Assembly: GCF_025698545.1 (NCBI RefSeq)
Contig: NC_068576.1
Span: 57,448,094 to 57,512,093 of the forward strand
Direction of reading: 5' to 3'
Length of the DNA stretch: 64,000 nucleotides
Source of the DNA: Gossypium raimondii
Taxonomy: Eukaryota; Streptophyta; Magnoliopsida; Malvales; Malvaceae
Shown here: in pieces, positions 10,725 to 22,450 of the stretch
Position numbering within the stretch: the stretch's first letter is position 1
Layout: every line of letters starts with the position of its first letter
The notes under the pieces: generated by a model
Database searches by the model: none
What the model was told of the DNA's origin: nothing
What the model saw: only the letters and a program-made list of their open reading frames with translations
Program-made: the position numbers and the translations under genes

Positions 10725-13582
10725 TTGTATATATGCTCTCTTTTTCAGGTTTCACACCAAAAGGTTCACAAAATTAGCGAATTACAATCAACTGTGGATA
10801 TTGGCATTAAGTTTTAGAGGGTGTAGTTAAAATTTTCAAAAATTATAATGGATTTAATGAGAATTTCAAGAAATCTTGGAGAGTCTGATTAAAATTTTCA
10901 AAACTTTGAAGAGCTTAATTGAACCAAAATCCCGAAAGACTTGATGAAAATTTTCAAAAAAATTCGAGGGGACCAAATTAAATTTTTTTAAGAAAATTAG
11001 GAGCCTATTGAAATTCTCCCATTAGCAGTAGCTGTTGGAGAAATATTAGGTGCATGCATAATCATAAAATATCACATAATAAATGAATTACAAAGACATG
11101 AAATATTGGTATTAGCTATGATAAACCAACTAACCTTTGAAGTTGAATTGGATATGTTTGATATTGCAGCTTCAGGCTTGTGGTATTTATAGGCTCTGTT
11201 GAGTTTTCTCTTTGAAAAATTGGTCACGTTTAAAATGACAATAACAATTTGTTTAGGTAAGAGAAGGAACAAATGAACACGTCTCTTCCTTTCGGATAAT
11301 TGCATGTAATAATATGTAGAAAGACAGAACATATAGTTTGGTCTGAAATGGAAATTATCCCAACTTATGGTCATATTTAACATCTTATTTGTGAATAAAC
11401 GTATTTGTTTATATGATTTTTTTTAAATCAAAAAATCTTTTTATGTTTTTTTTCTAATAATATTATTTATAAAGGTTTAACAAGAGCAAGGAGTAAAAAA
11501 AGAATAAAAATTGGGAATTTAAAGTGCAATTTTATCATACCTTAAAAACTAAATGGACTTTATAGGGACCAAGGCCACTACTTGCTCCTCTCCCTCCACC
11601 TCTGTAAAGGTTAAAATATGCTATAAGTTCCTATATTTATAAAAAATTTAAAATTCAGTCCTTATACTTTTAATTATGTGAATGTAGTCTATTTACTTTT
11701 CAGATTTTAAAATTTAGATCTAATTGTTAATACCTTAAAATTATCTTATTAAATTCAAGTTCATTATAATATCATTTTTAGTTACATACCTGCCAAGTGA
11801 GTATTCTTTTTTAAATTTCAAAATATCATCAATAAATTTAACAAGAAAAAATTTTACAATATTAACTAATTGAACTTGAAAGCAAAGAGGTTAAATTCTA
11901 AATTTATGAAAATTAAGTGATAGATTTTTATGACTATCTGCGAATAATTTTCTCCACAAACGAATAACATCAAAACGTAATGATAGACACGTTGAGAAGC
12001 TGCATCTCACTCCATAGATTATAGGTATGACATTGACTCATTGCAGTAGAAAACATGGATTCAGTGGCCTCGACAAACACCCTTATCTAAACTTGTATCA
12101 AAACCATTGGCTGCCATTTCTTCATTTCTTGTTTCACGTTTTTTATTTGTATAAATAATTATGATAATTATGTTTTTTTTATGAATTACAAATAAAAGTA
12201 AAGTCCGAATAATTAACATGATTAACACAATTCGAACTCAAATCACATTTAAGGCACTTAACTATCACATGAAATTCAGTTTATGTTTATTTAAAAGCAT
12301 TAATTAAGTTGATATTATTAATTAATTTAGAAATCTCCAAGAATTTTTAAACCTTTATAAAATAGTTAGTATTTAATATATTAGCAGCTAAATATTTTAA
12401 TTATACAAGCAGAAATCAGAATATTTGATATATTTACAGTACAAGCAAACTTATAAATTTATCATATATCTTATTTTGTTTATATATTGATCTACTAAAA
12501 TTTTTCTTTAAAATATTATACAAATCTTATTTTGAGTACTAGCTTTTTTATATTACAACTTTAAGGAGCGTTACTTTTAAACTCTACCGACAAATGTATC
12601 AATTTTTTATAAAACACTATAATTTTAATTATTAAACTTGATAGCTAAAATTATTTTAGTATCTCTAATTTTTATCAATTTTAATATTTGAACTTAAATT
12701 GCATCATGACATAAAAATTATATAAAATCTAAAAAAATTAGGCAATGACTTCAAATATCATCATAAACTTAATTACTAGATTAAGAAAAATTACATTAAT
12801 CCAATTATACAACAAGTTTGATTTATTTAAGCGTGATTATGTGTTTTCCAATGGAAAAAGTTGACCCATTTTCAATATTTTTAAGATAAATTAATTTAGA
12901 TTTATTATTTATTTATGGATAAACAAGCAATTATATATTTTGAACCAAAAAAAAGTTTGAAGAGATTATATATCACTAGAATCTTGACCCCGCGCAGCAT
13001 GTGTCTTGACTTGAAATCACTGATTGCGAATTCTATTTATAGTCCACACGTGCTAGGCACGATCTTGGTCAGAATAAAGAACTTTAAATTGGGTTTAATA
13101 CAGTTTAAATTTAAATTAAATAATTATAAACTAATTTAATATCAAAATTTTATTGTTAATACTTTCTTTTTTAGAACAGTAAAATATGACATTTGAGTAA
13201 ATTATATGAATGACTTATAGATGAAAAAATGAAATTAATATTTTAATATACCAGATTGAGTTGATACTTCAAATTTTGATTAAGAAAAACTATTAATTTA
13301 TCTACATATTATTGCATCTGAAATCAATGAACTTGGTACGTAAAAAATTATAAAATTATTTGCATGAATTGCGAGTAAAAAGAAAGTAAAATGAATTGCA
13401 GCATTAACAATGTCATAGGAGTACAATTTTATATTATTATTTTAGAAAAAACAAAAACACAACTGCATTAAAAAAAACGAAAAGGGAAAAAACTACAGAT
13501 AAATTATTGGTGGAGATGTAGTAAAGGAGACATTCTCAGTAGCTTAAATTAAATTTTAGATAATGCATGGGGCAAAAGGGCC
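10725..13582. other. Upstream of copy A and downstream of copy B
   Basis: 10725 to about 12730 is the 5' flank of A and matches 19492-21550 upstream of C. From the A-run at 12731 the sequence is the 3' flank of B and matches 16807-17640 and 21551-22430. A MITE-like block (about 11605-11960, starting GGTTAAAATATGCTATAAG) recurs at about 20385-20700. No other gene is seen; the short open frames are AT-rich chance products. Confidence 0.6.
11184..11192 (-). promoter_or_regulatory. TATA box of carbonic anhydrase A
   Basis: On the minus strand it reads CTATAAATA. The same box in the same context lies before C. A plausible 5'-UTR donor (AAAG|GTTAGT) follows near 11134, which would explain the 460 bp between TATA and ATG. 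Confidence 0.6.
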
Positions 13583-15686
13583 TTATTGTGGGTGGCATGG
13601 TTTGGTACACATCTTCCATTGCTCAAAATCTCCATTAACAAAATCATAGTAACCTCCTCTTAGTGTCAATGTTCCATTCACCACTGCACTCCTCACAAAC
13701 GGATACGTCAGTAGATTTCCCATCGAGTTCTTCACTGATTCCTGCATATATATATATGAAGTTAAATCTTAATTCGCTTTCAACGTAAACCACCTCAAAA
13801 TTTAAAAATATTAGTTTTTATACACCAAGTTGGTGCATGCCTCACAGGTTATACCTTTTCGCAAAGCGTTCTTTGTTGTTCAGGGGCACAGGTCACCAGC
13901 TTCTTCCAGTACCTTTTTCTTTGCTGGCAAACCAATTTTCACCCACTCATCAATGAAGTCACTGCACAATTCATCCAAAAGAAAATATTTTATATTTTGG
14001 TTAAAAATTGGTGGCTTTTTTCTTCATATTTAGCAATAACAGCTTACTATGTTTGAGTTTGATCTGGAAGACTCATAAGCCTCTTTATGCCACCACAACG
14101 GCTATGTCCCATTATCAATATGTTGTCCACCTGTAAATATAAATATGTGGTCGTGATCTTGTTCCTTTTTATTACATGACAAGAAAAATAGAATTGGTCT
14201 GTCACTGAGAAATGAAGATTTCATACCTGAAGTTCTTTAACTGCATACTCGATGACTGAACCAATTTCAGTGTGTCTCAACTGTGCAATAAGTATATATA
14301 AACAGGTTTAGCTTCCTAAGCAAATAAACCATAAGGTCTTTTAATGACTTAAAACTTGGTAAAAATATCAAAGAGTACTTTGTGCTAAGAACGGAATTGT
14401 ATTTTATCTCTCTATTGATAGATGAGAAAGCTAGTCAGAACAAGGAGTAAATTAATATTTCTGATAAAAATTTCATTTATTTTTACTGTTAAAAATCGGC
14501 AACTATACCTTAGCAAGAGTTACCGTGACACGCCATGTGTAACTGTCTGATTATTTAGTCATCTACACTAGTTTTTAACAATAAAAATGGATAAAATTTT
14601 TAAGAGGAATAATCAATTTATTTTTTAATCTAACATACTTAAAAAAAAAGAAAAAGGAAAAGGGGTAAAATATAATATGGCTGTTAGTGCAGGAACATTT
14701 ATGGTAATTTTACCCTTGAAATGGGGGGTATGGTACCTGGTCAAATTGAGGAACCATATTAGCAATATTGCGGCCGGCGAAGGCTTCTCCTGGTTTGAAA
14801 TTCAAAACGACTGAAGGGCTTACTCGTGAATCCGAGCATGAAATCACCAAGAACTGAAAAAAACAATGGATTCAATTTAATCATTGTTAAAGAAAAAAAA
14901 AACCTAGGAAAATTACCATTTTCATTGTCTATGATAGTATACCTTGGGATGCTGATCTTCTGCAAGTTTCTTGAAACATTCTCGGTTTTTGCTGCCCAAA
15001 AAACAATGCAGAAATTAGTGTGATTATCCGTTGGTGAGTTATTAGGGATGTAAGCTGGGAACATGTATACGTACTCAAATATGTTGGTCTTGAAGAAGTG
15101 AAAGCCATCGTCTAGCCTTTGAGCATCATGGTCACAAGGAGGAGGAGGAGGAGGATGATGATGATGCTCTCTGCCTTGGAGCTCGGCGATAAGCTTCTCA
15201 ACTTTGCTTTGAACCTTCTCATCCAGCTCTTCTTGGACACTGCAATCAACAAATGTATATATTATTGTTATTATTTACAGACACTGATCATATTGTTCTC
15301 CTGCTAAAAAAAAGTGATCGGTCTTGAGTGAGAGGAGAGGATGGAAAAGGAAGAAAATAGTTTTTTTTTTTTTCAAAAAAATTCCAAAGAACCGGTAAAA
15401 CGGATCGTCTTGACCGAAGACGAAGACCTGAGTCGTTGCCGTTGACAATCCAATGGTAAGATCCAATTGTTTAGAGATGGAGCAATAATAAATTATTAAT
15501 TGTAACACCTAACTCCTTAGTGACCGACCAATAATAAATTGTAAATAGGAGTACACTCTGGTTCATGTAAATTAACTCAAATAGTAACACACATGCTTCT
15601 ACAAATGAATAATTAATTAGAATAAATTACTTGAGGAGAATCTTCTTCAATCCTTCAACAACAACTTCAGCTGAATGCTTTGCCAT
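13583..15686 (-). pseudogene. Beta-carbonic anhydrase, copy B, frameshifted in exon 7
   Basis: Exons from the right: 15631-15686, 15075-15239, 14943-14991, 14737-14853, 14227-14280, 14048-14130, 13855-13961, 13583-13741. It encodes the same protein as D (start [31 protein letters not shown]) until exon 7, where the extra A at 13882 shifts the frame and gives TGA at 13880-13882, directly after the GDLCP codons. Exon 7 is 107 nt here, against 106 nt in A, C and D. The predicted product would lose the last helix and the [17 protein letters not shown] region needed for the fold, so the gene is probably dead as written. TATA, splice sites and exon 8 are all still intact, which means the lesion is either recent or an assembly error. 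A 5'-UTR intron is likely (15702-15890). Confidence 0.8.
14358..14715. mobile_element. MITE (GTAAAAGTACC family) in intron 4 of copy B
   Basis: Begins GGTAAAAATATCAAAGAG and ends GGTAATTTTACCC. The internal signature GTGACACGCCATGTGTAAC is present. The same insertion, at the same place, lies in C (18435-18785) and D (23228-23578), so it predates the duplications. Confidence 0.7.
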
Positions 15687-15975
15687 TTGGGCGCTTTCCT
15701 TCTAAAAAACATAAATATTTGAGTCAGCAAATTTTCACAAGCATGAGGAGGTTGGAGCAAGAGCAAGAAAGTTACTTGCATGCATGCATGCATGAAATTT
15801 GTACGTTCATGCAGCATATATACAGTTTTAAGAAGAAAAAAAAAACTTTAAAATCAAATATATATATCGATAAAAAAAACATCAACTAACCTTTTCCTAA
15901 AGATATTAGCTCTTAAACTTTTACGATAAAACAGGAAGATATGATGTTTGATGCAGTTCCAAAGGCACAGATATG

Positions 15976-15984
15976 CTATTTATA
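15976..15984 (-). promoter_or_regulatory. TATA box of carbonic anhydrase B
   Basis: Minus strand reads CCGCCTATAAATAGC. It lies about 90 bp before the putative 5'-UTR intron donor (AAAAG|GTTAGT, 15890). The acceptor TTTTTTAG|A lies at 15702, just before the ATG. Confidence 0.65.
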
Positions 15985-16802
15985 GGCGGAGTAGTTCAAG
16001 GGTTGTAAAAGAAGACATCATTCAAAGTAAAAAAGAAAAGTCGCTCTTTGTAATAAATAACTGTTGTCACACGGTTTTAGTGACACGGCAATTTACTTTT
16101 AGGTACAAAAGCTGACACCCCTTTGCCATTTTTTTTTTCACCAACAACCAATCTTGGAATTTTTTAAACCTAACCTTGTCACGATTTAATTGTTTTTTAA
16201 TTAACCTTTCCACTACGTCTTAAATTTCAATTTCAATCACAGATCATACTTGCTAAAAGTAATGAGCTTTGAACCAATTAATATTAATTTGAGGAAATAG
16301 CTGTAATTATTGGCATCAACTTTTAATTAAGAAAGAGTTATCAAACGTGCACTAACTAAAAGAAATTAAAATTTAAAAGTTGTAAAAGAATAAAGGACCA
16401 AAGATAAAATTATATATTTTTTCAAAAAAGCTCACGTTGATAAATTACCTATTATTTACTTGCAATGAAGAAATGTAGTAGTTGGTCGGTCTTTTCATAT
16501 TCATTTCTTTATCAATATAGAAGAATATTTGGTATTGAAATATGAAAGTTGATCTCCGCAACCATTTGTAATTAAAGCAATTATCAATATAGAGTTTGGA
16601 GTGCTATCCTTGACATTACTAGCTACGACTTTTGCTTATTAATGGTAATATAGGAAAAAGATTTTTATACTCTATAGTTTGGATACAGATGAAACATTGA
16701 AATCATCCAAGTCTAATATTATAAGCATGGGGGTGGTATACGTTGAATGAGAAAAGGTAACTTTTGACTGTCCGTGACTCCAAATTTCCACCTCTCAACT
16801 TT

Positions 16803-16815
16803 GGGGAAAAAAAAT
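16803..16815. other. Tandem duplication junction between B-type units
   Basis: Left of this A-run the sequence follows the 5' flank of D (at 25610-25620, which continues differently, into ATATACATGC). Right of it the sequence follows the B 3' flank (12731 onwards, ATTAGGCAATGAC). Shared sequence at the join is only the run of A's, about 7-8 bp. Confidence 0.7.
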
Positions 16816-17663
16816 TAGGCAATGACTTCAAATATCAGAATAACTTAATTACTAGATTAAGAAAAAAAATTATATTAATCCAAATATACAACAAGTTTGA
16901 ATTATTTAAGCATGATTATGTGTTTTCCAATGGAAAAAGTTGACCCATTTTCAAGATTTTTAAAATAAAATAAATTAATTTAGATTTATTATTTATTTTA
17001 AGGATAAACAAGCAATTATTTATTTTGAACCAAAAAAAAGTTTGAAGAAATTATATATCACTAGAATCTTGACCACGCGCAGCATGTGTCTTGACTTGAA
17101 ACCATTGATTGCAAATTCTATTTGTAGTCCACGTGCTAGGCACGATCTTGGTCAGAATAAAGAGCTTTAAATTGGGTTTAATTCAGTTTAAATTTAAATT
17201 AAATAATTATAAACTAATTTAATATCAAAATTTTATTGTTAATACTTTCTTTTTAGAACAGTAAAATATGATATTTGAGTAAATTATATGAATGACTTAT
17301 AGATGAAAAAGTGAAATTAATATTTTAATATACTAGATTGAATTGATACTTCAAATTTTGATTAAGAAAAACATTTAATTTATCTACATATTGTTGCATC
17401 TGAAATCAATGAACTTGGTACGTAAAAATTATAAAATTATTTGCATGAATTGCGAGTAAAAAGAAAGTAAAATGAATTGCAGCATTAACAATGTCATAGG
17501 AATACAATTTTATATTATTATTTTAGAAAAAACAAAAACACAACTGCATTAAAAAAAACGAAAAGGGAAAAAACTACAGATAAATTATTGGTGGAGATGT
17601 AGTAAAGGAGACATTCTCAGTAGCTTAAATTAAATTTCAGATAATGCATGGGGCAAAAGGGCC

Positions 17664-19491
17664 TTATTGTGGGTGGCATGGTTTGGTACACATCTTCCAT
17701 TGCTCAAAGTCTCCATTAACAAAATCATAGTAACCTCCTCTTAGTGTCAATGTTCCATTCACCACTGCACTCCTCACAAATGGATATGTGAGTAGATTTC
17801 CCATCGAGTTCTTCACTGATTCCTGCATATATATATATATAAATCTTAATTCGCTTTCAACGTAAACCACCTCAAAGTTTAAAAATATTAGTTTTTATAC
17901 ACTAAGTTGGTGCATGCCTAACAAGTTATACCTTTTCGCAAAGCGTTATTTGTTGTTCGCAAGGCAGGTCACCAGCTTCTTCCAGTACCTTTTTCTTTGC
18001 TGGCAAACCAATTTTCACCCACTCATCAATGAAGTCACTGCACAGTTCATCCAAAAATAAAATATTTTATATTTTGTTTAAAAATTGGTGGCTTTTTTTT
18101 CCTCATATTTAGCAATAATAGCTTACTATGTTTGAGTTTGATCTGGAAGACTCATAAGCCTCTTTATGCCACCACAACTGCTATGTCCCATTATCAATAT
18201 GTTGTCCACCTGTGAAATATAAATAGTGGTCGTCTTGTTGCTTTTTATTACATGACAAGAAAAATTGAACTGGTATGTCACTGAGAAATGAAGATTTCAT
18301 ACCTGAAGTTCTTTAACTGCATACTCGATGACTGAACCAATTTCAGTGTGTCTCAACTGTGCAATAAGTATATATAAACAGGTAATTAGCTTCCTAAGCA
18401 AATAAACCATAAGGTCTTTTAATGACTTAAAACTTGGTAAAAATATTATAGAGTACTTTGTGCTAAGAATTGAATTACATTTTCTCTCTCTATTGAAAGA
18501 TATTGAGAAAACTAGTAACAAGGAGCAAATTAATATTTCTGTAAAAATTTCATTTATTTTTATAGTTAAAATCGACAACTATATGTTAGCAAGAGTTACC
18601 ATGGCACGCCATGTGTAACTATCTGATTTTTTAGTCATCTACACTAATTTTTAACAATAAAAATGGATGAAATTTTTAAGAGTAATAATCAATTTATTTT
18701 TTAATCTAGCATACTTTAAAAAAAATGAAAAGCCGTAAAATATAATATGGCTGTTCGTGCAGGAACATTTATAGCAATTTTACCCCTGAAATGGAGGGTA
18801 TGGGAAATTAATTACCTGGTCAAATTGAGGAACCATATTAGCAATATTGCGGCCGGCGAAGGCTTCTCCTGGTTTGAAATTCAAAACGACTGAAGGGCTT
18901 ACTCGCGAATCCGAGCACGAAATCACCAAAAACTGAAAAAAATAATGGATTCAATTTAATCATTGTTAAAGAAGAAAAAAAAACCTAGGAAAATTACCAT
19001 TTTCATTGTCTATGATAGATTGATAGTATACCTTGGGATGCTGAGCTTCTGCAAGTTTCTCGAAACATTCTCGGTTTTTGCTGCCCAAAAAAGAATGCAG
19101 AAATTAGTGTGATTATCCGTTGGTGAGTTATTAGAGATGTAAGCTGGGAACATGTATATACGTACTCAAATATGTTGGTCTTGAAGAAGTGAAAGCCATC
19201 GTCAAGCCTTTGAGCATCATGGTCACAAGGGGGATGATGATGATGCTCTCTGCCTTGGAGCTCGGCGATAAGCTTCTCAACTTTGCTTTGAACCTCCTCA
19301 TCCAGCCTTACTTCCTCACTGCAACCCAATATATATATATATATATCCACAGCTAAGTATACGTATGTATAACAATGGAGCTATATATGTGTGTGTGTGC
19401 GTGAAATGAAATGGAGAGTCTATATATACCTGATGAGAATCTTCCTCAGTCCTTCAACAACAACATCAGCAGAATATTGCTTCTCAGCCAT
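17664..19491 (-). CDS. Beta-carbonic anhydrase, copy C (A/B chimera)
   Basis: Exons from the right: 19430-19491, 19166-19318, 19032-19080, 18816-18932, 18303-18356, 18127-18209, 17932-18037, 17664-17822; 260 codons plus stop, all in frame. Zinc and catalytic motifs are ISCSDSRVS and GHSSCGG (Ser in place of the Arg found in A, B and D). Exon 1 ([20 protein letters not shown]) and the first 23 bases of exon 2 are those of A. From exon 2 base 28 onwards, including intron 4 with its MITE and the C-terminus [11 protein letters not shown], it is B/D-type. The mature protein is therefore B-like in its catalytic body but under the A-type promoter. The exon 2 insert is shorter than in B and D (His4-Pro2 rather than His4-Pro6). 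No transit peptide; a cytosolic location is inferred. Confidence 0.9.
18435..18785. mobile_element. MITE (GTAAAAGTACC family) in intron 4 of copy C
   Basis: Orthologous insertion to those in B and D. Begins GGTAAAAATATTATAGAG and ends GCAATTTTACCCC. It differs from the other two by several substitutions, whereas B and D are almost identical. Confidence 0.7.
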
Positions 19492-22450
19492 TTGTATATA
19501 TGCTCTCTTTTTCAGGTTTCACACCAAAAAGTTCACCAAATTAGCGAATTAGAATTAACTCTGAATCTTGGCATTAAGTTTTAGAGGGTTTAGTTAAAAT
19601 TTTCAAAAATTATAATGGACTTAATGAGAATTTCAAGAAATCTTGGACAATCTAATTAAATATTCAAAACTTTGAAGAGCTTAATTGAAAATTTCCAAAA
19701 TCCCGAAGGACTTGATGAAAATTTTCAAAAAATTCAAGGGGACCAAATTAAGAGCAATATTATTGCATGAAATAGATGTAGGTGCATGCATAATCATAAA
19801 ATATCATATAAGAAATGAATCAAAAAGAAATGAAATATTGGTATTAGCTATAATAAACCAACTAACCTTCGAAGTTGAATTGGATAATATAAAAGCTTGT
19901 ATGTGTATGTTTGATGCAGCTTCAGGCTTGTGGTATTTATAGGCTGATGAGTTTTCTCTTTGAAAAATTTGGTCACGTTTAATATGACAATAAAAATGTA
20001 TTTAGGTAAGAGAAGGAACAAATGAACACGTCTCTTCCTTCCAGATATAATTGCATGTGGAATATGTAGAAAGAGAGTGAAAGATATAGTTTGGTCTGAA
20101 AATGGAAATTATCCCCAACTTATAGTCATATTTATTAATAAATGTATTTGTTTATATGATTTTTTTTAAAATCAAAAATATTTTTATGTTTCTTTTTCTA
20201 ATAATATTATTTATAAAGCTTTAACTATAAAGGCTAGAAAATTGTTTTAGGGAGTAAAAGAATATAAAATTGGGAGTTTAAAGTGCAATTTTATCATATT
20301 AACTTATGATTTTTAAAACTAAATGGACTCTATAAGGACCAAGGCCACTACCTGCTCCTCTCCCTCCATCTCTGTAAAGGTTAAAATATGCTATAAGTTC
20401 CTGCATTCATAAAAATTTAAAATTCAGTCATTGTACTTTTAATTATATGAATGTAGTCTATTTACTTTTAGATTTTAAAATTTAGATCTAACTGTTGATA
20501 CGTTAAAATTATCTTGTTAACTTCAAGTTCATTATAATATTAATTTTTAGTTACATACCTACCAAATGAGTTTTATTTTATTTTAAAATAAGTTTAGAAT
20601 ATTAACTAATTAAATTTAAAATTTAAAAATTAGAAAGTAAAGAGGTTAAATTCTAAATTTATGAAAATTAAGAGGTAGATTTTATGAAGATGCAAGTGTA
20701 TATCTGCGAATAATTTTCTCTAAAAACGAATAACATCATAAATCACAAAACTGAATAATAGACACGTTGATAAACTGCATCATACTCAATGGATTATAGG
20801 TATGACATTGACTAATTGCAGTTAAAAACATGGATTTAATGGCCTCGAGAAACACGCTTTTCTAAACTTGTATCAAAACCATGTGCTGCCATTTCTTCAT
20901 TTCTTGTTTCACGTTAATAATTGTGATAAGATTGGAATTTATATATGATTTTGAACTTCATTAGTTGATTTATGTTTTTCTTTTTTTATGATACAAATAA
21001 AAGTAAGGTCCGAACAATTAACATGCTTAATGCAATTGAACTTTACTATCACATGAAATTTAATTTATGTTTATTTAAAAGCATTAATTAAGTTGATATT
21101 ATTAATTAATTTAGAAATCACTAAGAATTTTTAAATCTTTATAAAATAGTTAGTATTTAATATATTAGCAGCTAAATATTTTAATTATACAAGCAGAAAT
21201 CAAAATATTTGATATATTTACAGTACAAGCAAACTTATAAATTTATCATATATCTTATTTTGTTTATATATATTTTTACATATATATTGATCTACTCAAA
21301 ATTTTTCTTTAAAATATTATCACAAATCTTGTTTTGATCGTACTTGCTTTTTTTTATACTACAACTTTAAGGAGCGTTACTTTTAAACTCTACCGATAAA
21401 TGTACCGATTTTTATAAAATATATAGGGTCACTATAATTTTAATTATTAAACTTGATAGCTAAAATTATTTTAGTATCTCTAATTTTTTATCAATTTTAA
21501 TATTTGAACTTAAATTGCGTTAACATGACATAAAAATTTATATAAAATCTAAAAAAATTAGGCAATGACTTCAAATATCATAATAAACATAATTATTAGA
21601 TTAAGAAAAAATTACATTAATCCAAATATACAACAAGTTTGATTTATTTAAGCATGATTATGCGTTTTCCAATGAAAAAGTTGACCCATTTTCAATATTT
21701 TTAAAATAAATTAATTTGGATTTATTATTTATTTAAGGATAAATAAGCAATTATATATTTTGAACCAAAAAGAAGTTTGAAGAAATTATATATCACTAGA
21801 ATCTTGACCCCGAGCAGCATGTGTCTTGACTTGAAACCACATTTATTGCGACCGTATATTGGAAACAATAACAACGTCCACGTGCTAGGCACGATCTTGG
21901 TCAGAATAAAGAACTTTAAATTGAGTTTAATTCAGTTTAAATTTAAATTAAATAATTATAAACTAATTTAATGTCAAAATTTTATTGTTAATATTTAATA
22001 CTTTCTTTTTAGAACAGTAAAATATGATATTTGAGTAAACATTTACATACATATATTATATAATTTGAGTAAATTATATGAATGACTTATAGATGAAAAA
22101 GTGAAATTAATATTTTTAATATATTAGATTGAATTGATATTTCAAAATTTGATTAAGAAAAACTATTAATTTATCTACATATTATTGCATCTGAAATCAA
22201 TGAACTTGGTACGTAAAAATTATAAAATTATTTGCATGAATTGCGAGTAAAAGAAAGTAAAATGAATTGCAGCATTAACAATGTCATAGGAGTACAATTT
22301 TATATTATTATTTTAGAAAAACAAAAACACAACTGCATTAAAAAAACGAAAAGGGAAAAACTACAGATAAATTATTGGTGGAGATGTAGTAAAGGAGACA
22401 TTCTCAGTAGCTTAAATTAAATTTTAGATAATGCATGGGGCAAAAGGGCC
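19492..22450. other. Upstream of copy C and downstream of copy D
   Basis: 19492 to about 21550 is A-type 5' flank, matching 10725-12730. From the A-run near 21551 the sequence is B-type 3' flank. Contains the repeat block at about 20385-20700. No other gene is seen. Confidence 0.6.
19934..19942 (-). promoter_or_regulatory. TATA box of carbonic anhydrase C
   Basis: Minus strand reads CTATAAATA, in the same context as the A promoter (TTCAGGCTTGTGG on the plus strand). This supports an A-type promoter for the chimera. Confidence 0.6.

Larger units (their letters stand above)
15687..17663. other. Upstream of copy B and downstream of copy C
   Basis: 15687 to about 16806 is the 5' flank of B and matches 24550 to about 25620 upstream of D. 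From about 16807 the sequence switches to B-type 3' flank, serving copy C. No other gene is seen. Confidence 0.6.

Noticed and set aside
14759-15064. Minus-strand frame of 101 residues repeated at 23622-23927
   Set aside because: It runs through exon 4, intron 3 and exon 3 of the carbonic anhydrase in the wrong frame; its recurrence is due to gene duplication, not selection on a separate protein.
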